NCBI GenBank assembly: GCA_947258985.1
Contig: CAMYKI010000029.1
Coordinates: 1-56,129, forward strand
From: an uncultured Acidimicrobiaceae bacterium
Lineage (GTDB): Bacteria; Actinomycetota; Acidimicrobiia; Spongiisociales; UBA5794
Reading direction: 5' to 3'
DNA length: 56,129 nt
Below are positions 26,551 to 34,547 of this stretch, piece after piece. Position 1 is the first letter of the stretch; the number at the start of each line of letters is the position of its first letter. The notes below the pieces were generated by a model, which was not told where the DNA came from, made no database searches, and saw only the letters and a program-made list of their open reading frames with translations. The position numbers were made by a program, and so were the translations under genes.

Positions 26551-27855
26551 CTACGAGGGCGGCTCTTCGATATGGCCGAACCGACGCGACACCGGCACGT
26601 GCGATACCTCATCGGACTCCGGCAGCTCCGCAGCATCATCCCCCTGCGATTCGTACCAATCGGCATACCAGTTCGAACCCCACCACGCGGAAGCGCCGTG
26701 AGCGTAGATACTCAAGCCCACCGTGGCAGCCATCACCAGTGCGATCGTCTCAGAGCCGGCAAGCTCGGACTCCTCGACGATGGTTGCAACGAGGATGATC
26801 GACGCCAGCCCGCGCGGGCCGAACCATCCCAGATACAGGACAGATTGGCTCTTCAAACCGGACCCGATCATGGCGACGGCGACGGGAAGGATCCGTATGG
26901 CGGTCAGGCTCAGAACTGCATAGAGGGCGACCTGCCAGGTGATGCCATCGATCACATCGCCGAGAACAAAGGCGCCGAATACGAAAAAGCTGAGCAGCGT
27001 GAGGACATGGCTGGTGTCCTCGGCGAAATCGCCGATCCCGGGTTGAGCCTCACGGAGCTCTCGGCCGATAATGAGCCCTGCGATCCATGCCGCCAGAAAA
27101 CCGCTGCCGCCGAGGCCGTCGCCGAATACCCATGCGCCGAGCGCCACCGCGAGCATTGCAACCTTCGACCACGCCGGAGCCATCCAGTCTCGGTCTGCTG
27201 TCCACATGATCAGTCGAGCTGCCAGCCATCCGACCGCCACGCCGACTGCCGCAGCTATGAACACCTGGCTGACAATCTCTCGGATGAGAGACCCTGCCCC
27301 AAGCGATGCTTCACTGGCTTGTGCGGTTTCGAGCACCACGAAGAAGACCGGAAGGGCCAATCCGTCGTTGAGTCCGCTCTCGATGTTGAGCGCCTGCCGG
27401 ATCCGCTGCGGAACACGCGGGTTGGATATGACAGCCTGTCCAAGAGCAGCGTCGGTCGGCGCCAGGATGATCGCGATCAGCCCTGCCTCCCATAAGGACA
27501 GATTGCTGAAGAGGAGCAACGCCAGACCCCAGCCGGCCATCATGGTGAGAGGGAGACCGACCCCGAGCAGTCGCCCCGGCAAAGTCGTCTGTTCCCGCCA
27601 GCGGGTGATATTTGTGCCCATGGCGTCGGTGAACAGAACCAGCACGAGGGTCCCCTCGAGCAGAAGAGTGATCAGTTCGATATCCGTCACACGTTCGCCG
27701 GCCGATAGGTCGGCAAAGCCAAGTCCGGCGGGACCCAAGATCCACCCCAGCGTTGCAAAGACCAGCGGCCCGGTGAAAACCGTCAGGCTGAGCCGCTTCG
27801 AGGAAATGGCATACAGGAAGAAGCAAATGGCCAGGATCGCCGTTCCGTAGTGCAT
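26551..27855 (-). CDS. CPA1-family Na+(K+)/H+ antiporter
   Basis: 434 residues with about twelve membrane helices. The ion-binding core reads LAPTDAALGQAVIS, LNIESGLNDGLALP (the ND-type acidic pair typical of CPA1 proteins) and LGWFGPRGLASIILV. A charged cytoplasmic tail follows the last helix. It likely exchanges Na+ or K+ for protons. The frame is open to 27879; GGAGAG just before ATG 27855 fixes the start. It converges with the M15 lipoprotein gene with a 4-base gap. Confidence 0.88.
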   Translation of the reverse strand: MHYGTAILAICFFLYAISSKRLSLTVFTGPLVFATLGWILGPAGLGFADLSAGERVTDIELITLLLEGTLVLVLFTDAMGTNITRWREQTTLPGRLLGVGLPLTMMAGWGLALLLFSNLSLWEAGLIAIILAPTDAALGQAVISNPRVPQRIRQALNIESGLNDGLALPVFFVVLETAQASEASLGAGSLIREIVSQVFIAAAVGVAVGWLAARLIMWTADRDWMAPAWSKVAMLAVALGAWVFGDGLGGSGFLAAWIAGLIIGRELREAQPGIGDFAEDTSHVLTLLSFFVFGAFVLGDVIDGITWQVALYAVLSLTAIRILPVAVAMIGSGLKSQSVLYLGWFGPRGLASIILVATIVEESELAGSETIALVMAATVGLSIYAHGASAWWGSNWYADWYESQGDDAAELPESDEVSHVPVSRRFGHIEEPPS

Positions 27856-27997
27856 GGTCTCTCCATCGCGAGAACTCAAACCTACAAGACGAACTTGTCG
27901 ATTCCGAGCCCGCCCGGGATTCGCCCTCTACCGAACCGCTGCAAGCCGTCTCATTGCCGGCCGCGGCCGCCGCTACAGAGCGGCGAACCGATCGCGG

Positions 27998-28582
27998 CTA
28001 GATAGGCGGCGATGGGGGCGGGTACTCCACATCCCATTGGCCGGATGTTTCCACGAGGTATTCGCTGACCTCACGGCATCTGTCGAGGATGTCGCACAGT
28101 TGCTCCTGGCCCATCATGACATCGACGAGCGACGTCTCCACCCGACCGACAAGCGAGAGTCTGATGTCGGAACCGGTGGAAAGAGCCCCCGTCGACTCCA
28201 CGCCGGAAACCTCGATGGGGAGTTCAAACCCGGCGATACCGGCCAACTCCGCGGCCAGCACGACGAGATCGGGCGGGGACTTCATGGTGGGAAGGGCCCA
28301 GTTGAAGTAGATGGGCAGCTGAAAGTTGCCGTCTGCGCTTGCGATGTCCTCTTCGTGTTCCTTGACCCAGTCCTCCAATCTGAGCAGGACCCGCGGTTCT
28401 ATCTCGAAAGCGAGATTCAGGTCAAGTGGGCCGTCGCAGGCAGACTCCGGGTGCAGGTCGATCTCAAACGACTGGCGCAGCGAGAAGGTCTCGATGAAGT
28501 GCCGCTCGTCGTGAACGTGAAAGCCGTGCTCGACGGCGTGATCCTTTACGTAGGTGATGAAACCTGCAATGTCGATAGCCAT
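27998..28582 (-). CDS. conserved hypothetical protein
   Basis: 194 residues, acidic and soluble, with no signal or membrane segment; the family is not recognised. Visible traits are a helical N-terminus (IDIAGFITYVKDHAVEHGFH), a strand-rich middle (LDLNLAFEIEPRVLLRLEDW, FNWALPTMKSPPDLVVLAAEL) and a C-terminus ending in EYPPPSPPI. The SRPBCC gene stops 39 bases upstream on the same strand, so they may share a transcript. Confidence 0.6.
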   Translation of the reverse strand: MAIDIAGFITYVKDHAVEHGFHVHDERHFIETFSLRQSFEIDLHPESACDGPLDLNLAFEIEPRVLLRLEDWVKEHEEDIASADGNFQLPIYFNWALPTMKSPPDLVVLAAELAGIAGFELPIEVSGVESTGALSTGSDIRLSLVGRVETSLVDVMMGQEQLCDILDRCREVSEYLVETSGQWDVEYPPPSPPI

Positions 28583-28621
28583 ACCCGGATGCTACCGGCC
28601 GGCCGCGACAAGATCCCCGGG

Positions 28622-29053
28622 TTAGGTGAACCGGGCGGCCAGACGTTTCAGATTCCGCCGCCACACCCACTGGAGGACCGGCTTGGCAAAGAATGCCCCC
28701 ACCGCACCGCCCAGATACAGGGGCATCTCGAGCGTCTCCGACCAGACAAACCGGGTTCCCGCCGGAGTCGGCACCAAGGTGAACTCGCCTTCCCCCGTCA
28801 CGAGTCCTTCGTGTTGAACTGCGATCGCTGTCGGCGGATCCCAGCGCACCACCCGGATGATGTCCGTTGTCCGCAACGGACCGACCTTCGTCAGAACTCT
28901 CATGACGGTGCCTTCACCGCTACGTGCTTCCCCTTCGAACTCGATCGACTCGGCGTCCGCCATCCACTCGACATGGGTTTCGAGTCTGGCGACGTCGTCC
29001 CAGACCACCTGCGGGGGGCGAGGTATTTCGATACTCACGCGGATCTGAGCCAT
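28622..29053 (-). CDS. SRPBCC-fold (polyketide cyclase/START-like) protein
   Basis: 143 residues from ATG 29053: IRVSIEIPRPPQVVWDDVAR, HVEWMADAESIEFEGEARSG, then TLVPTPAGTRFVWSETLEMP and a final amphipathic helix. This is the helix-grip fold binding hydrophobic ligands; the ligand is unknown. It is divergent from the DDN-type nitroreductase gene across 24 bases. Confidence 0.75.
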   Translation of the reverse strand: MAQIRVSIEIPRPPQVVWDDVARLETHVEWMADAESIEFEGEARSGEGTVMRVLTKVGPLRTTDIIRVVRWDPPTAIAVQHEGLVTGEGEFTLVPTPAGTRFVWSETLEMPLYLGGAVGAFFAKPVLQWVWRRNLKRLAARFT

Positions 29054-29077
29054 TGCTTCGTCTCCTAGATTGGTGCC

Positions 29078-29554
29078 ATGAGCAAGTTGAACTTCAAGCA
29101 GAAACCGACGGGTCTCTTCAAGAGAGTCCTGCACGCTCCCGTCTGGCTGTTTCGTGCCCGGCTTGGATTTCTATTCGGCAAGCGCATCGTGATGCTCGAA
29201 CACGTCGGCCGCCGGAGCGGGAAGCTCCGCCAGACCCCTCTCGAAGTGGTGCGTCGCGATGGCGATTCGTACATCCTATGTTCGGGCACCGGCCCCAACG
29301 CGGATTGGTACCGCAATATCAAGTCCAGCCCCGCCGCAGGGTTGTGGGTTGGGTCGAGCCGTCACCAGGTCGAGCAGCGGTTCCTGGAGGGCTCCGAGGC
29401 AGCGACAGTCTTCGTCGGGTACGAACAAGCCCATCCCAAGGCGGCGACGAAGCTGATGGGAATGATGGGGGTATCGCACGACGGCACCCACGAGTCGAGG
29501 GTGGCCATGGCCGCCAAGATCCCCATGGTGGAACTCCGGATTCGGGCAGAGTGA
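29078..29554 (+). CDS. DDN-type deazaflavin (F420)-dependent nitroreductase-family protein
   Basis: 158 residues with the DDN-family split barrel: VMLEHVGRRSGKLRQTPLEVV, SYILCSGTGPNADWYRNIKSSP (F420-phosphate region) and WVGSSRHQVEQRFL. Mycobacterial members reduce quinones or nitro compounds with F420H2. This supports F420 metabolism together with the LLM and PPOX proteins in the window. A small lipoprotein gene follows after 17 bases. Confidence 0.85.
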   Translation: MSKLNFKQKPTGLFKRVLHAPVWLFRARLGFLFGKRIVMLEHVGRRSGKLRQTPLEVVRRDGDSYILCSGTGPNADWYRNIKSSPAAGLWVGSSRHQVEQRFLEGSEAATVFVGYEQAHPKAATKLMGMMGVSHDGTHESRVAMAAKIPMVELRIRAE

Positions 29555-29571
29555 GCAACTACGATCGCGGC

Positions 29572-29823
29572 ATGCTCGTCCTCAAGATCATGCTCACCGC
29601 CTGCGTCGTTGCTCTCCTCCCGGCCGGCTGCGGATCAAACATCCAACAAGAGGCCGAGGACATTTTTCGGCAGTGCATCGAAGACTCCGGCGGTACCGCA
29701 GGCGATTTCGAGGGACACATCGAAGACGGCCAATTGCTACTGGTGGCAGGACCCGTCGATGCCGACCCGGACACCTTCGACTTCTGCTTCGACTTCACCA
29801 ACGAGCAACTTGCCGGCAATTAG
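29572..29823 (+). CDS. small lipoprotein of unknown function
   Basis: 83 residues: signal MLVLKIMLTACVVALLPAGC with lipobox (PAGC), then an acidic domain with two further Cys residues (IFRQCIEDSGG and FDFCFDF) that could form a disulfide outside the cell. It is not recognised. It is preceded by the DDN gene and followed by a hairpin terminator. Confidence 0.6.
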   Translation: MLVLKIMLTACVVALLPAGCGSNIQQEAEDIFRQCIEDSGGTAGDFEGHIEDGQLLLVAGPVDADPDTFDFCFDFTNEQLAGN

Positions 29824-29832
29824 CCCATCGAT

Positions 29833-29857
29833 ACTGTTCTTGCGTAGCAAGAACAGT
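29833..29857. terminator. bidirectional hairpin terminator
   Basis: A perfect 11-bp stem ACTGTTCTTGC / GCAAGAACAGT with a 3-base loop between two converging genes, followed on the plus strand by TTGAAAAA. It probably ends both transcripts. Confidence 0.65.
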
Positions 29858-29886
29858 TTGAAAAACTCGGGTGCGGCTGCGTTGAG

Positions 29887-30186
29887 CTAAGCGCTCTCGG
29901 CGCGCGTGTAGGCAGTTGCGGCGCGACGGAGCTGGGGTGCCTCATCGAGATCGGCGTGGACCTGATCCATGTAGCTGGAGATGAGACGTTGCAGACGGTC
30001 GGCCTCGGCGATGAGCCGACACAGCTCCTGCTCGTCCTCGGGCATAACGTCGGGCTCGGCAAGCTGGTTATGGCCCAGCGCATCCCAGTCACCGGCTTCG
30101 AGAGATTGCTCGATGCCGTCGAACAGCTCGGAGACCGCCTCGAGTCCGATGGCTACTCTCCCGTCTCCGCTGCGATGTGAGCCCAC
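29887..30186 (-). CDS. small protein downstream of fliS, candidate FliT-like flagellar chaperone
   Basis: 99 residues, acidic and almost all helical (VSELFDGIEQSLEAGDWDAL, EQELCRLIAEADRLQRLISS), with no membrane segment. Only position suggests function: it overlaps the end of fliS by 34 bases, and FliT-type chaperones are small helical proteins encoded after fliD-fliS. Sequence alone does not prove FliT. The start is uncertain: the GTG at 30186 lies inside fliS and no good alternative follows. Confidence 0.5.
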   Translation of the reverse strand: MGSHRSGDGRVAIGLEAVSELFDGIEQSLEAGDWDALGHNQLAEPDVMPEDEQELCRLIAEADRLQRLISSYMDQVHADLDEAPQLRRAATAYTRAESA

Positions 30187-30557
30187 GCTTCTCGAAGGTC
30201 GGTGAGGCTCTTGGCCACGAACGGAAGCGACGCAGGGTCCTTCTCCAGGTTCGCCTGGGTTAGCCGTTCCAAACAGAACTCATAGATCGCGTTCAGCGAT
30301 GCGGAGATCTCGCCACCCTGGTCGTGGTCGAGCGAGAGCATCAGTTCTGTGACGATGTCCTGCGCCCGGGTCAGCTCTTTGTGCGCCAGCTCGATCGAGC
30401 CGGGTTCGCGGTTCTGCAACGCCCACTCGGAGCGAGCGATTGCCGCCAGCGCCCGGTCGTACAGCATCAGCACCAACTGCAGAGGCCCGGCGGTCCCGAC
30501 CGCCTGACTCTGATAGGCCTCGCCGGCCACCTGGTAGGAAACAGCCAGGCTTGTCAT
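30153..30557 (-). CDS. fliS: flagellar export chaperone FliS
   Basis: 134 residues: YQSQAVGTAGPLQLVLMLYDRAL near the N-terminus is the family hallmark (normally T-ASPxxLIxMLYDGAI), followed by three helices (ELTRAQDIVTELMLSLDHDQ, LNAIYEFCLERLTQANLEKD). It binds the C-terminal helices of flagellin in the cytoplasm and prevents premature polymerisation. The flagellin gene in this window has lost much of that C-terminal region. It is 23 bases downstream of fliD. Confidence 0.92.
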   Translation of the reverse strand: MTSLAVSYQVAGEAYQSQAVGTAGPLQLVLMLYDRALAAIARSEWALQNREPGSIELAHKELTRAQDIVTELMLSLDHDQGGEISASLNAIYEFCLERLTQANLEKDPASLPFVAKSLTDLREAWAHIAAETGE

Positions 30558-30580
30558 TGATCCTCTTTCCTTGCCGTCAT

Positions 30581-32485
30581 TTATGAGCTACTCCCGCCAT
30601 TGAGTGCACTCAGCTGTGAAGTGAGCCACTGAGCCTGTGACTGCAGTGTCGCCATCGCGGTCTCGAGTGCCGCGTACTGGCGGATCAACATGGCTTCCCG
30701 CCGATCCAGCCGATCCTCCATGATCTCGATACGGTCGTTGATCAGGTCGATCTGGGAGGCCGTCAGATCTACCGCCCGGGCGATACGTCCCCCGCTGCCT
30801 TCGGCCTGTCCGATTGTTATGTCGAGCGAGCCGAGTGCCCCCCTCGTGTAGGAGACGTCACCAAGTGACAGGCTCCCTCCGGCGCCGCTCACGTCCGCCG
30901 CGGTGGCAGTGATCGTGAGTGTCAGCCCCTGAGGGTCCCCGGAATCTGCGATGAGCGTCCTCCCGCTGCCGGTGGCTGCTTCCCCGCCGATGGTGCCTGC
31001 GACGTCGGTACCGGCATAGGCACCTGCAAGGCCAAACGGATCACCAACGACCTCGAACCCACCGGCCGATCCGTATGCGGAATGACCTAGCTGGATGTGA
31101 TCGTCGCCGTTCACCTCGACCGCGCTTGCGGTGACAGAGGTCACCCCCGCAGCAGTCAGCGCATCTGAAATCTTCTGGATCACGGTGTTGATTTGATCCT
31201 GTCTGGCCAGGTTCACGTCGACGGTGGTGCCGTCGGCGATTATCTGGAAGGTAACGTCCGAGTTGGGCCGACGGAAACGGTCGCTCAACGCCGACGCACG
31301 CGTCGCCGCCTGGCTTATGACTACCTCGTAGTCGCCTGGGAGGGTTGCGCTGCCGGCACCGGCGAACGCGACTCTGGCGTCTGCAGCCGCGGCGCTCTCA
31401 ACGAGGGTACTGACGACGGCATCGAAGTCGTCGTCCAGCGCACTGCGGAGCTTGCTCTCGTCGATATCGAATGTTCCCTCACGGTTCAACGAGATCCCGA
31501 GTGAGCTCGCCACCGGGTAATTGCTCGAACCGCTGTTGACAAAGCCGGATATGGCAGAACGAAGATCCAGGGCGAGGGCCCGTGCTGTGGCGTTCCCTGC
31601 GAGGGGGCCACCGGAGTCGGCCTCGGGGCTGTACCTCGTAAGGTCGGCGATCGTCGTCAGAGTTGTATTCACCTCGGTCATGAGGTCGGTGATTGCGGTC
31701 ATCGCTGCTTCGGTGTCGCGCTTCGTCGACACGGTGACACTGGACACGGTCGTTTCGTTGAGGTCGATAGTGACACCCTGGAGCAGGTCCGTGACCGTGT
31801 TGCTGGACCTGCTCAACGTCAGGGCCGATGCACCGGATCCAATGGTCACCTGAGCATCCTGGCCCTGCTGGACGGTATTCATCGTCCCCAGGGAACCGAT
31901 GCTCCCCGAGGTGGCAAACGCGGCGCCGGCTCCGGTCTCGTCTGCAGATAGGAGCAGCTTCTGGTTGGTGCCGTCAATCGAAATGACCGAGGCGGATACC
32001 CCGGCATCGAGACCGTTGATGGCCGCCGCCAGTTGAGCGACGGTGGTGTCGGCGGTAGCGGTGACGGTGTGGTCCGTTCCGCCGATCGTGATCGTGAAGT
32101 CGCCGGCGCCCACGAGGGCATCCGCCCCAGAGAAGTCGCTGGCCGTAGCGACCTGGTGGTTTGTCGCCAGCTGGCCAACCGTGAAGGTGATGGAGCCGGG
32201 CGTGGCAGCGCCGGTGGTTGCCACACCAACCGCCGACTCGTTGGAGCTGGTAACAGTGGCGAACTTGTCGAAGTCTCTACTCGAGTCGAGTGCGTTGAGG
32301 GCGGTACGTATTGCCGAGTATCGGGCCTTGAGGCTTTGCCAGGCGCTGTCCTCTACCTGGTGATCGGCCCGCCTTGCTTCGAGTTGCTGGATCGGGATGC
32401 GCTCTACGTCGAGCACACTCGAGATGATCGAGTTGGTGTCGAGCCCGGAGGCAAGGCCTCCTATGTTGAAGAGTGGGATTGCCAT
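30581..32485 (-). CDS. fliD: flagellar filament cap protein FliD (HAP2)
   Basis: 634 residues, somewhat long for the family. The N-terminal FliD domain reads FNIGGLASGLDTNSIISSVLD and IPIQQLEARRADHQ; the middle is long and beta-rich (Ala/Gly/Thr-rich); the C-terminal coiled coil reads IDLINDRIEIMEDRLDRREA, then YAALETAMATLQSQAQWLTSQ. It forms the distal cap that folds flagellin at the filament tip. It sits between flagellin (90 bases upstream, beyond a hairpin) and fliS. Confidence 0.93.
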   Translation of the reverse strand: MAIPLFNIGGLASGLDTNSIISSVLDVERIPIQQLEARRADHQVEDSAWQSLKARYSAIRTALNALDSSRDFDKFATVTSSNESAVGVATTGAATPGSITFTVGQLATNHQVATASDFSGADALVGAGDFTITIGGTDHTVTATADTTVAQLAAAINGLDAGVSASVISIDGTNQKLLLSADETGAGAAFATSGSIGSLGTMNTVQQGQDAQVTIGSGASALTLSRSSNTVTDLLQGVTIDLNETTVSSVTVSTKRDTEAAMTAITDLMTEVNTTLTTIADLTRYSPEADSGGPLAGNATARALALDLRSAISGFVNSGSSNYPVASSLGISLNREGTFDIDESKLRSALDDDFDAVVSTLVESAAAADARVAFAGAGSATLPGDYEVVISQAATRASALSDRFRRPNSDVTFQIIADGTTVDVNLARQDQINTVIQKISDALTAAGVTSVTASAVEVNGDDHIQLGHSAYGSAGGFEVVGDPFGLAGAYAGTDVAGTIGGEAATGSGRTLIADSGDPQGLTLTITATAADVSGAGGSLSLGDVSYTRGALGSLDITIGQAEGSGGRIARAVDLTASQIDLINDRIEIMEDRLDRREAMLIRQYAALETAMATLQSQAQWLTSQLSALNGGSSS

Positions 32486-32525
32486 CTACGGGCTTTCCGA
32501 TCTGGTTGCTTGTCTGAGTCTTATA

Positions 32526-32558
32526 GAGGGGGTGACCCGTGTTTCGGGCCACCCCCTC
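32526..32558 (-). terminator. hairpin between flagellin and fliD
   Basis: GAGGGGGTG-a-CCCG pairs with CGGG-c-CACCCCCTC (13 bp with one mismatch, 5-base loop). On the minus strand it follows the flagellin stop and is trailed by TATAAG. It probably terminates or attenuates flagellin transcription before fliD, which would explain different amounts of the two proteins. Confidence 0.65.
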
Positions 32559-32574
32559 CCTGTCGGTCGATTGC

Positions 32575-33309
32575 CTACCTACTGAAGGAGAGCGAGGACG
32601 CTGCCGGGGACCTGGTTGGCCTGGGCCAGCATCGCGGTGCCTGCCTGAACCATGATCTGGTGACGGGTGAAGGCCACCATCTCTTCGGCCTCGAACGAGC
32701 GGTGGACGCATCCCCAATAGCCGAGTCGATCACGCCGATTGCCGTGTTGGCGCCGCCGGGCGTCGCCAGGTTGATCGTCGACAGGTTGTGGGTATCGAAG
32801 ATCCCGCCGCTGCCGTTCGTGTTGATCCGCAGGTCGGACGTGACCGCGAGGGTCTGGCTTGCACCGGACCCGACGTGGAACGTCAGAGCATTGGAGCCGT
32901 AGTTAGAGAACACACTCTTGCCGGCGAACGTGCTGTTGCCACCAATAGCGGTCAGCTCTGCGAGCAGCTGGGTTACCTCGGCCTGTTGGGCTGTGCCGGT
33001 GGTAGTTGCAGTGTTAGCTGCATCAACAGCCAACTCACGCATACGCTGCAGAATCGAATGCACCTCATTGAGCGCACCCTCAGCAGTCTGAACAAAACTC
33101 ACACCATCTTGAGCATTCCGAATCGCCTGACGAGAACCACGGATCTCAGCCCGCAGCGACTCCGACTTAGCCAACCCCGCAGCATCATCAGCCGCACGAT
33201 TGATCCGGAACCCAGAAGAAAGCTTCTCGAGCGACTTACCCAACTGGGTATTAGTCGCGGACAAATTGCGGAACGAGTTATACGCCGCAATGTTCTGATT
33301 AATACGCAC
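32575..33309 (-). pseudogene. fliC: flagellin, C-terminal domain disrupted by deletion and frameshift
   Basis: Residues 1-205 are a normal flagellin N-terminus and middle ([72 protein letters not shown]). After about position 32695 the frame yields Arg/Pro/Trp-rich nonsense. Another frame resumes at once with the classic flagellin end [20 protein letters not shown] and stops at 32579. About 35 residues that normally join these parts (the NRFEHTI...SRIRDTD segment) are absent. As read, the product lacks the D0 C-helix needed for filament assembly and FliS binding. It could be a real deletion or an assembly error between flagellin paralogues. Confidence 0.8.
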
Positions 33310-33317
33310 TGTGAGTA

Positions 33318-33324
33318 CCTCCTT
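33318..33324 (-). promoter_or_regulatory. strong Shine-Dalgarno of flagellin
   Basis: AAGGAGG on the minus strand, 8 bases before the GTG at 33309. It fixes this start and fits a highly translated gene. Confidence 0.8.
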
Positions 33325-33545
33325 GTAGGACGGTGCGCTTCACCAACCGTCAACATCCATGTCAACGCTTCCCCACCACAGTCGGCGCGCACGGCTGTCA
33401 CATAAGGAACTCACATCCCTATATTCCGGGCTTGGCCGAACACTCTTAGTGACTATTTATGGAATGGTCATCAAGGCTAGTCAGGATCGTGACGATTTCT
33501 CCCTCTACGGAATCGTCCGGGTGGGACGACCCTGGGAGGCCAGAA

Positions 33546-34406
33546 ATGAGCACAAGGGATAACGAGCAGGAAACGAACGAACTTGTTCGCGACCATCTCG
33601 ATCTGGTGGGGCGCACAGTCGCCAAAGTCTCAGCCCGCTACCCACGTCACGTGGATCGCGAGGAGCTTTGGAACGCGGGTGCCCTCGGGCTTGTCGAGGC
33701 TGCCAGGAGATTCAACCCGGATTCGGGTATTCCGTTCGAGCGCTACGCCGCCATTCGCATCCGCGGTGCAATCATCGACTCGACTCGTACCCGCGACTGG
33801 GCTTCCCGCTCAGTGCGCCGGCGCTACCGCGAGATGGAGGAAACCAACACTTCGCTGCGGGACGAAACCGGGAGAGATCCCGACCGTGAGACGCTGGCGA
33901 CTGCTCTCGGAATCACCGTCGAGGAACTCGACAAGACCCAGGCCGAGTCTGCGGCGTCGATGCTGCTCTATCTCGACCATCAGCGTCCCGACGACAACGT
34001 TTCACTTCGGGACACCATCGTCGACCACGATCTCACGACTCAGCCCGAGGCCGCCCTCGAGCAGCGTGAGATGCTCGGCACGCTTCGTACCGCGGTTACC
34101 GGACTCCCCGGCACCCACGGCGAGGTAATCGAGCGGTACTACTTCAACGGAGAGATGCTGCAGGACATCGCCAAAGATCTCGGCGTCACCCAGGCCCGGG
34201 TCTCGCAGATCCGTTCCGAAGCGTTGACCTCGCTGCGTGCCTGGTTCGGCACTCTGTATGAGGGCGCTCCTGATGTCTCCGACGACGCCGCCGGCAAGCG
34301 GGCTCGCGCCGCCTACGTCGCACAGCTGTCGGAGGAATCCAATTGGCGAACCCGTCTCGATGCCGCCGATGACGATCCCGACCTCGCCCTAATTCTCAAC
34401 GGCTGA
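33546..34406 (+). CDS. fliA: FliA/WhiG-type sigma factor
   Basis: 286 residues from ATG 33546 (GGGAGG upstream). Region 2 reads HVDREELWNAGALGLVEAAR and ERYAAIRIRGAIIDSTRTRD; region 3 reads RDPDRETLATALGITVEEL; region 4 is an HTH (LQDIAKDLGVTQARVSQIRS). The RIRGAI signature is typical of FliA/WhiG sigma-28 proteins. A 40-residue acidic tail after region 4 is unusual. Being divergent from flagellin and next to fliD/fliS, it most likely directs late flagellar transcription, although WhiG relatives control sporulation in other actinobacteria. Confidence 0.85.
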   Translation: MSTRDNEQETNELVRDHLDLVGRTVAKVSARYPRHVDREELWNAGALGLVEAARRFNPDSGIPFERYAAIRIRGAIIDSTRTRDWASRSVRRRYREMEETNTSLRDETGRDPDRETLATALGITVEELDKTQAESAASMLLYLDHQRPDDNVSLRDTIVDHDLTTQPEAALEQREMLGTLRTAVTGLPGTHGEVIERYYFNGEMLQDIAKDLGVTQARVSQIRSEALTSLRAWFGTLYEGAPDVSDDAAGKRARAAYVAQLSEESNWRTRLDAADDDPDLALILNG

Positions 34407-34547
34407 CCACCGCCTCCCCGACTACGACCTTCCCTCCCCCCAGGGGTCGTAGTCGCGCCCCGACGGGCTTCTGGCGGACACCACTTCGAGACACCGAAGC
34501 AGGGTACGCAAGAAGCGAAGAAGCGAGCTGCAGTTGCCGGTGGGCCG

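Noticed and set aside
33310..33545. Sigma-28 promoter between flagellin and the sigma-factor gene
   Set aside because: Expected from biology, but I found no convincing TAAA-N15-GCCGATAA match on either strand, so I do not call it.
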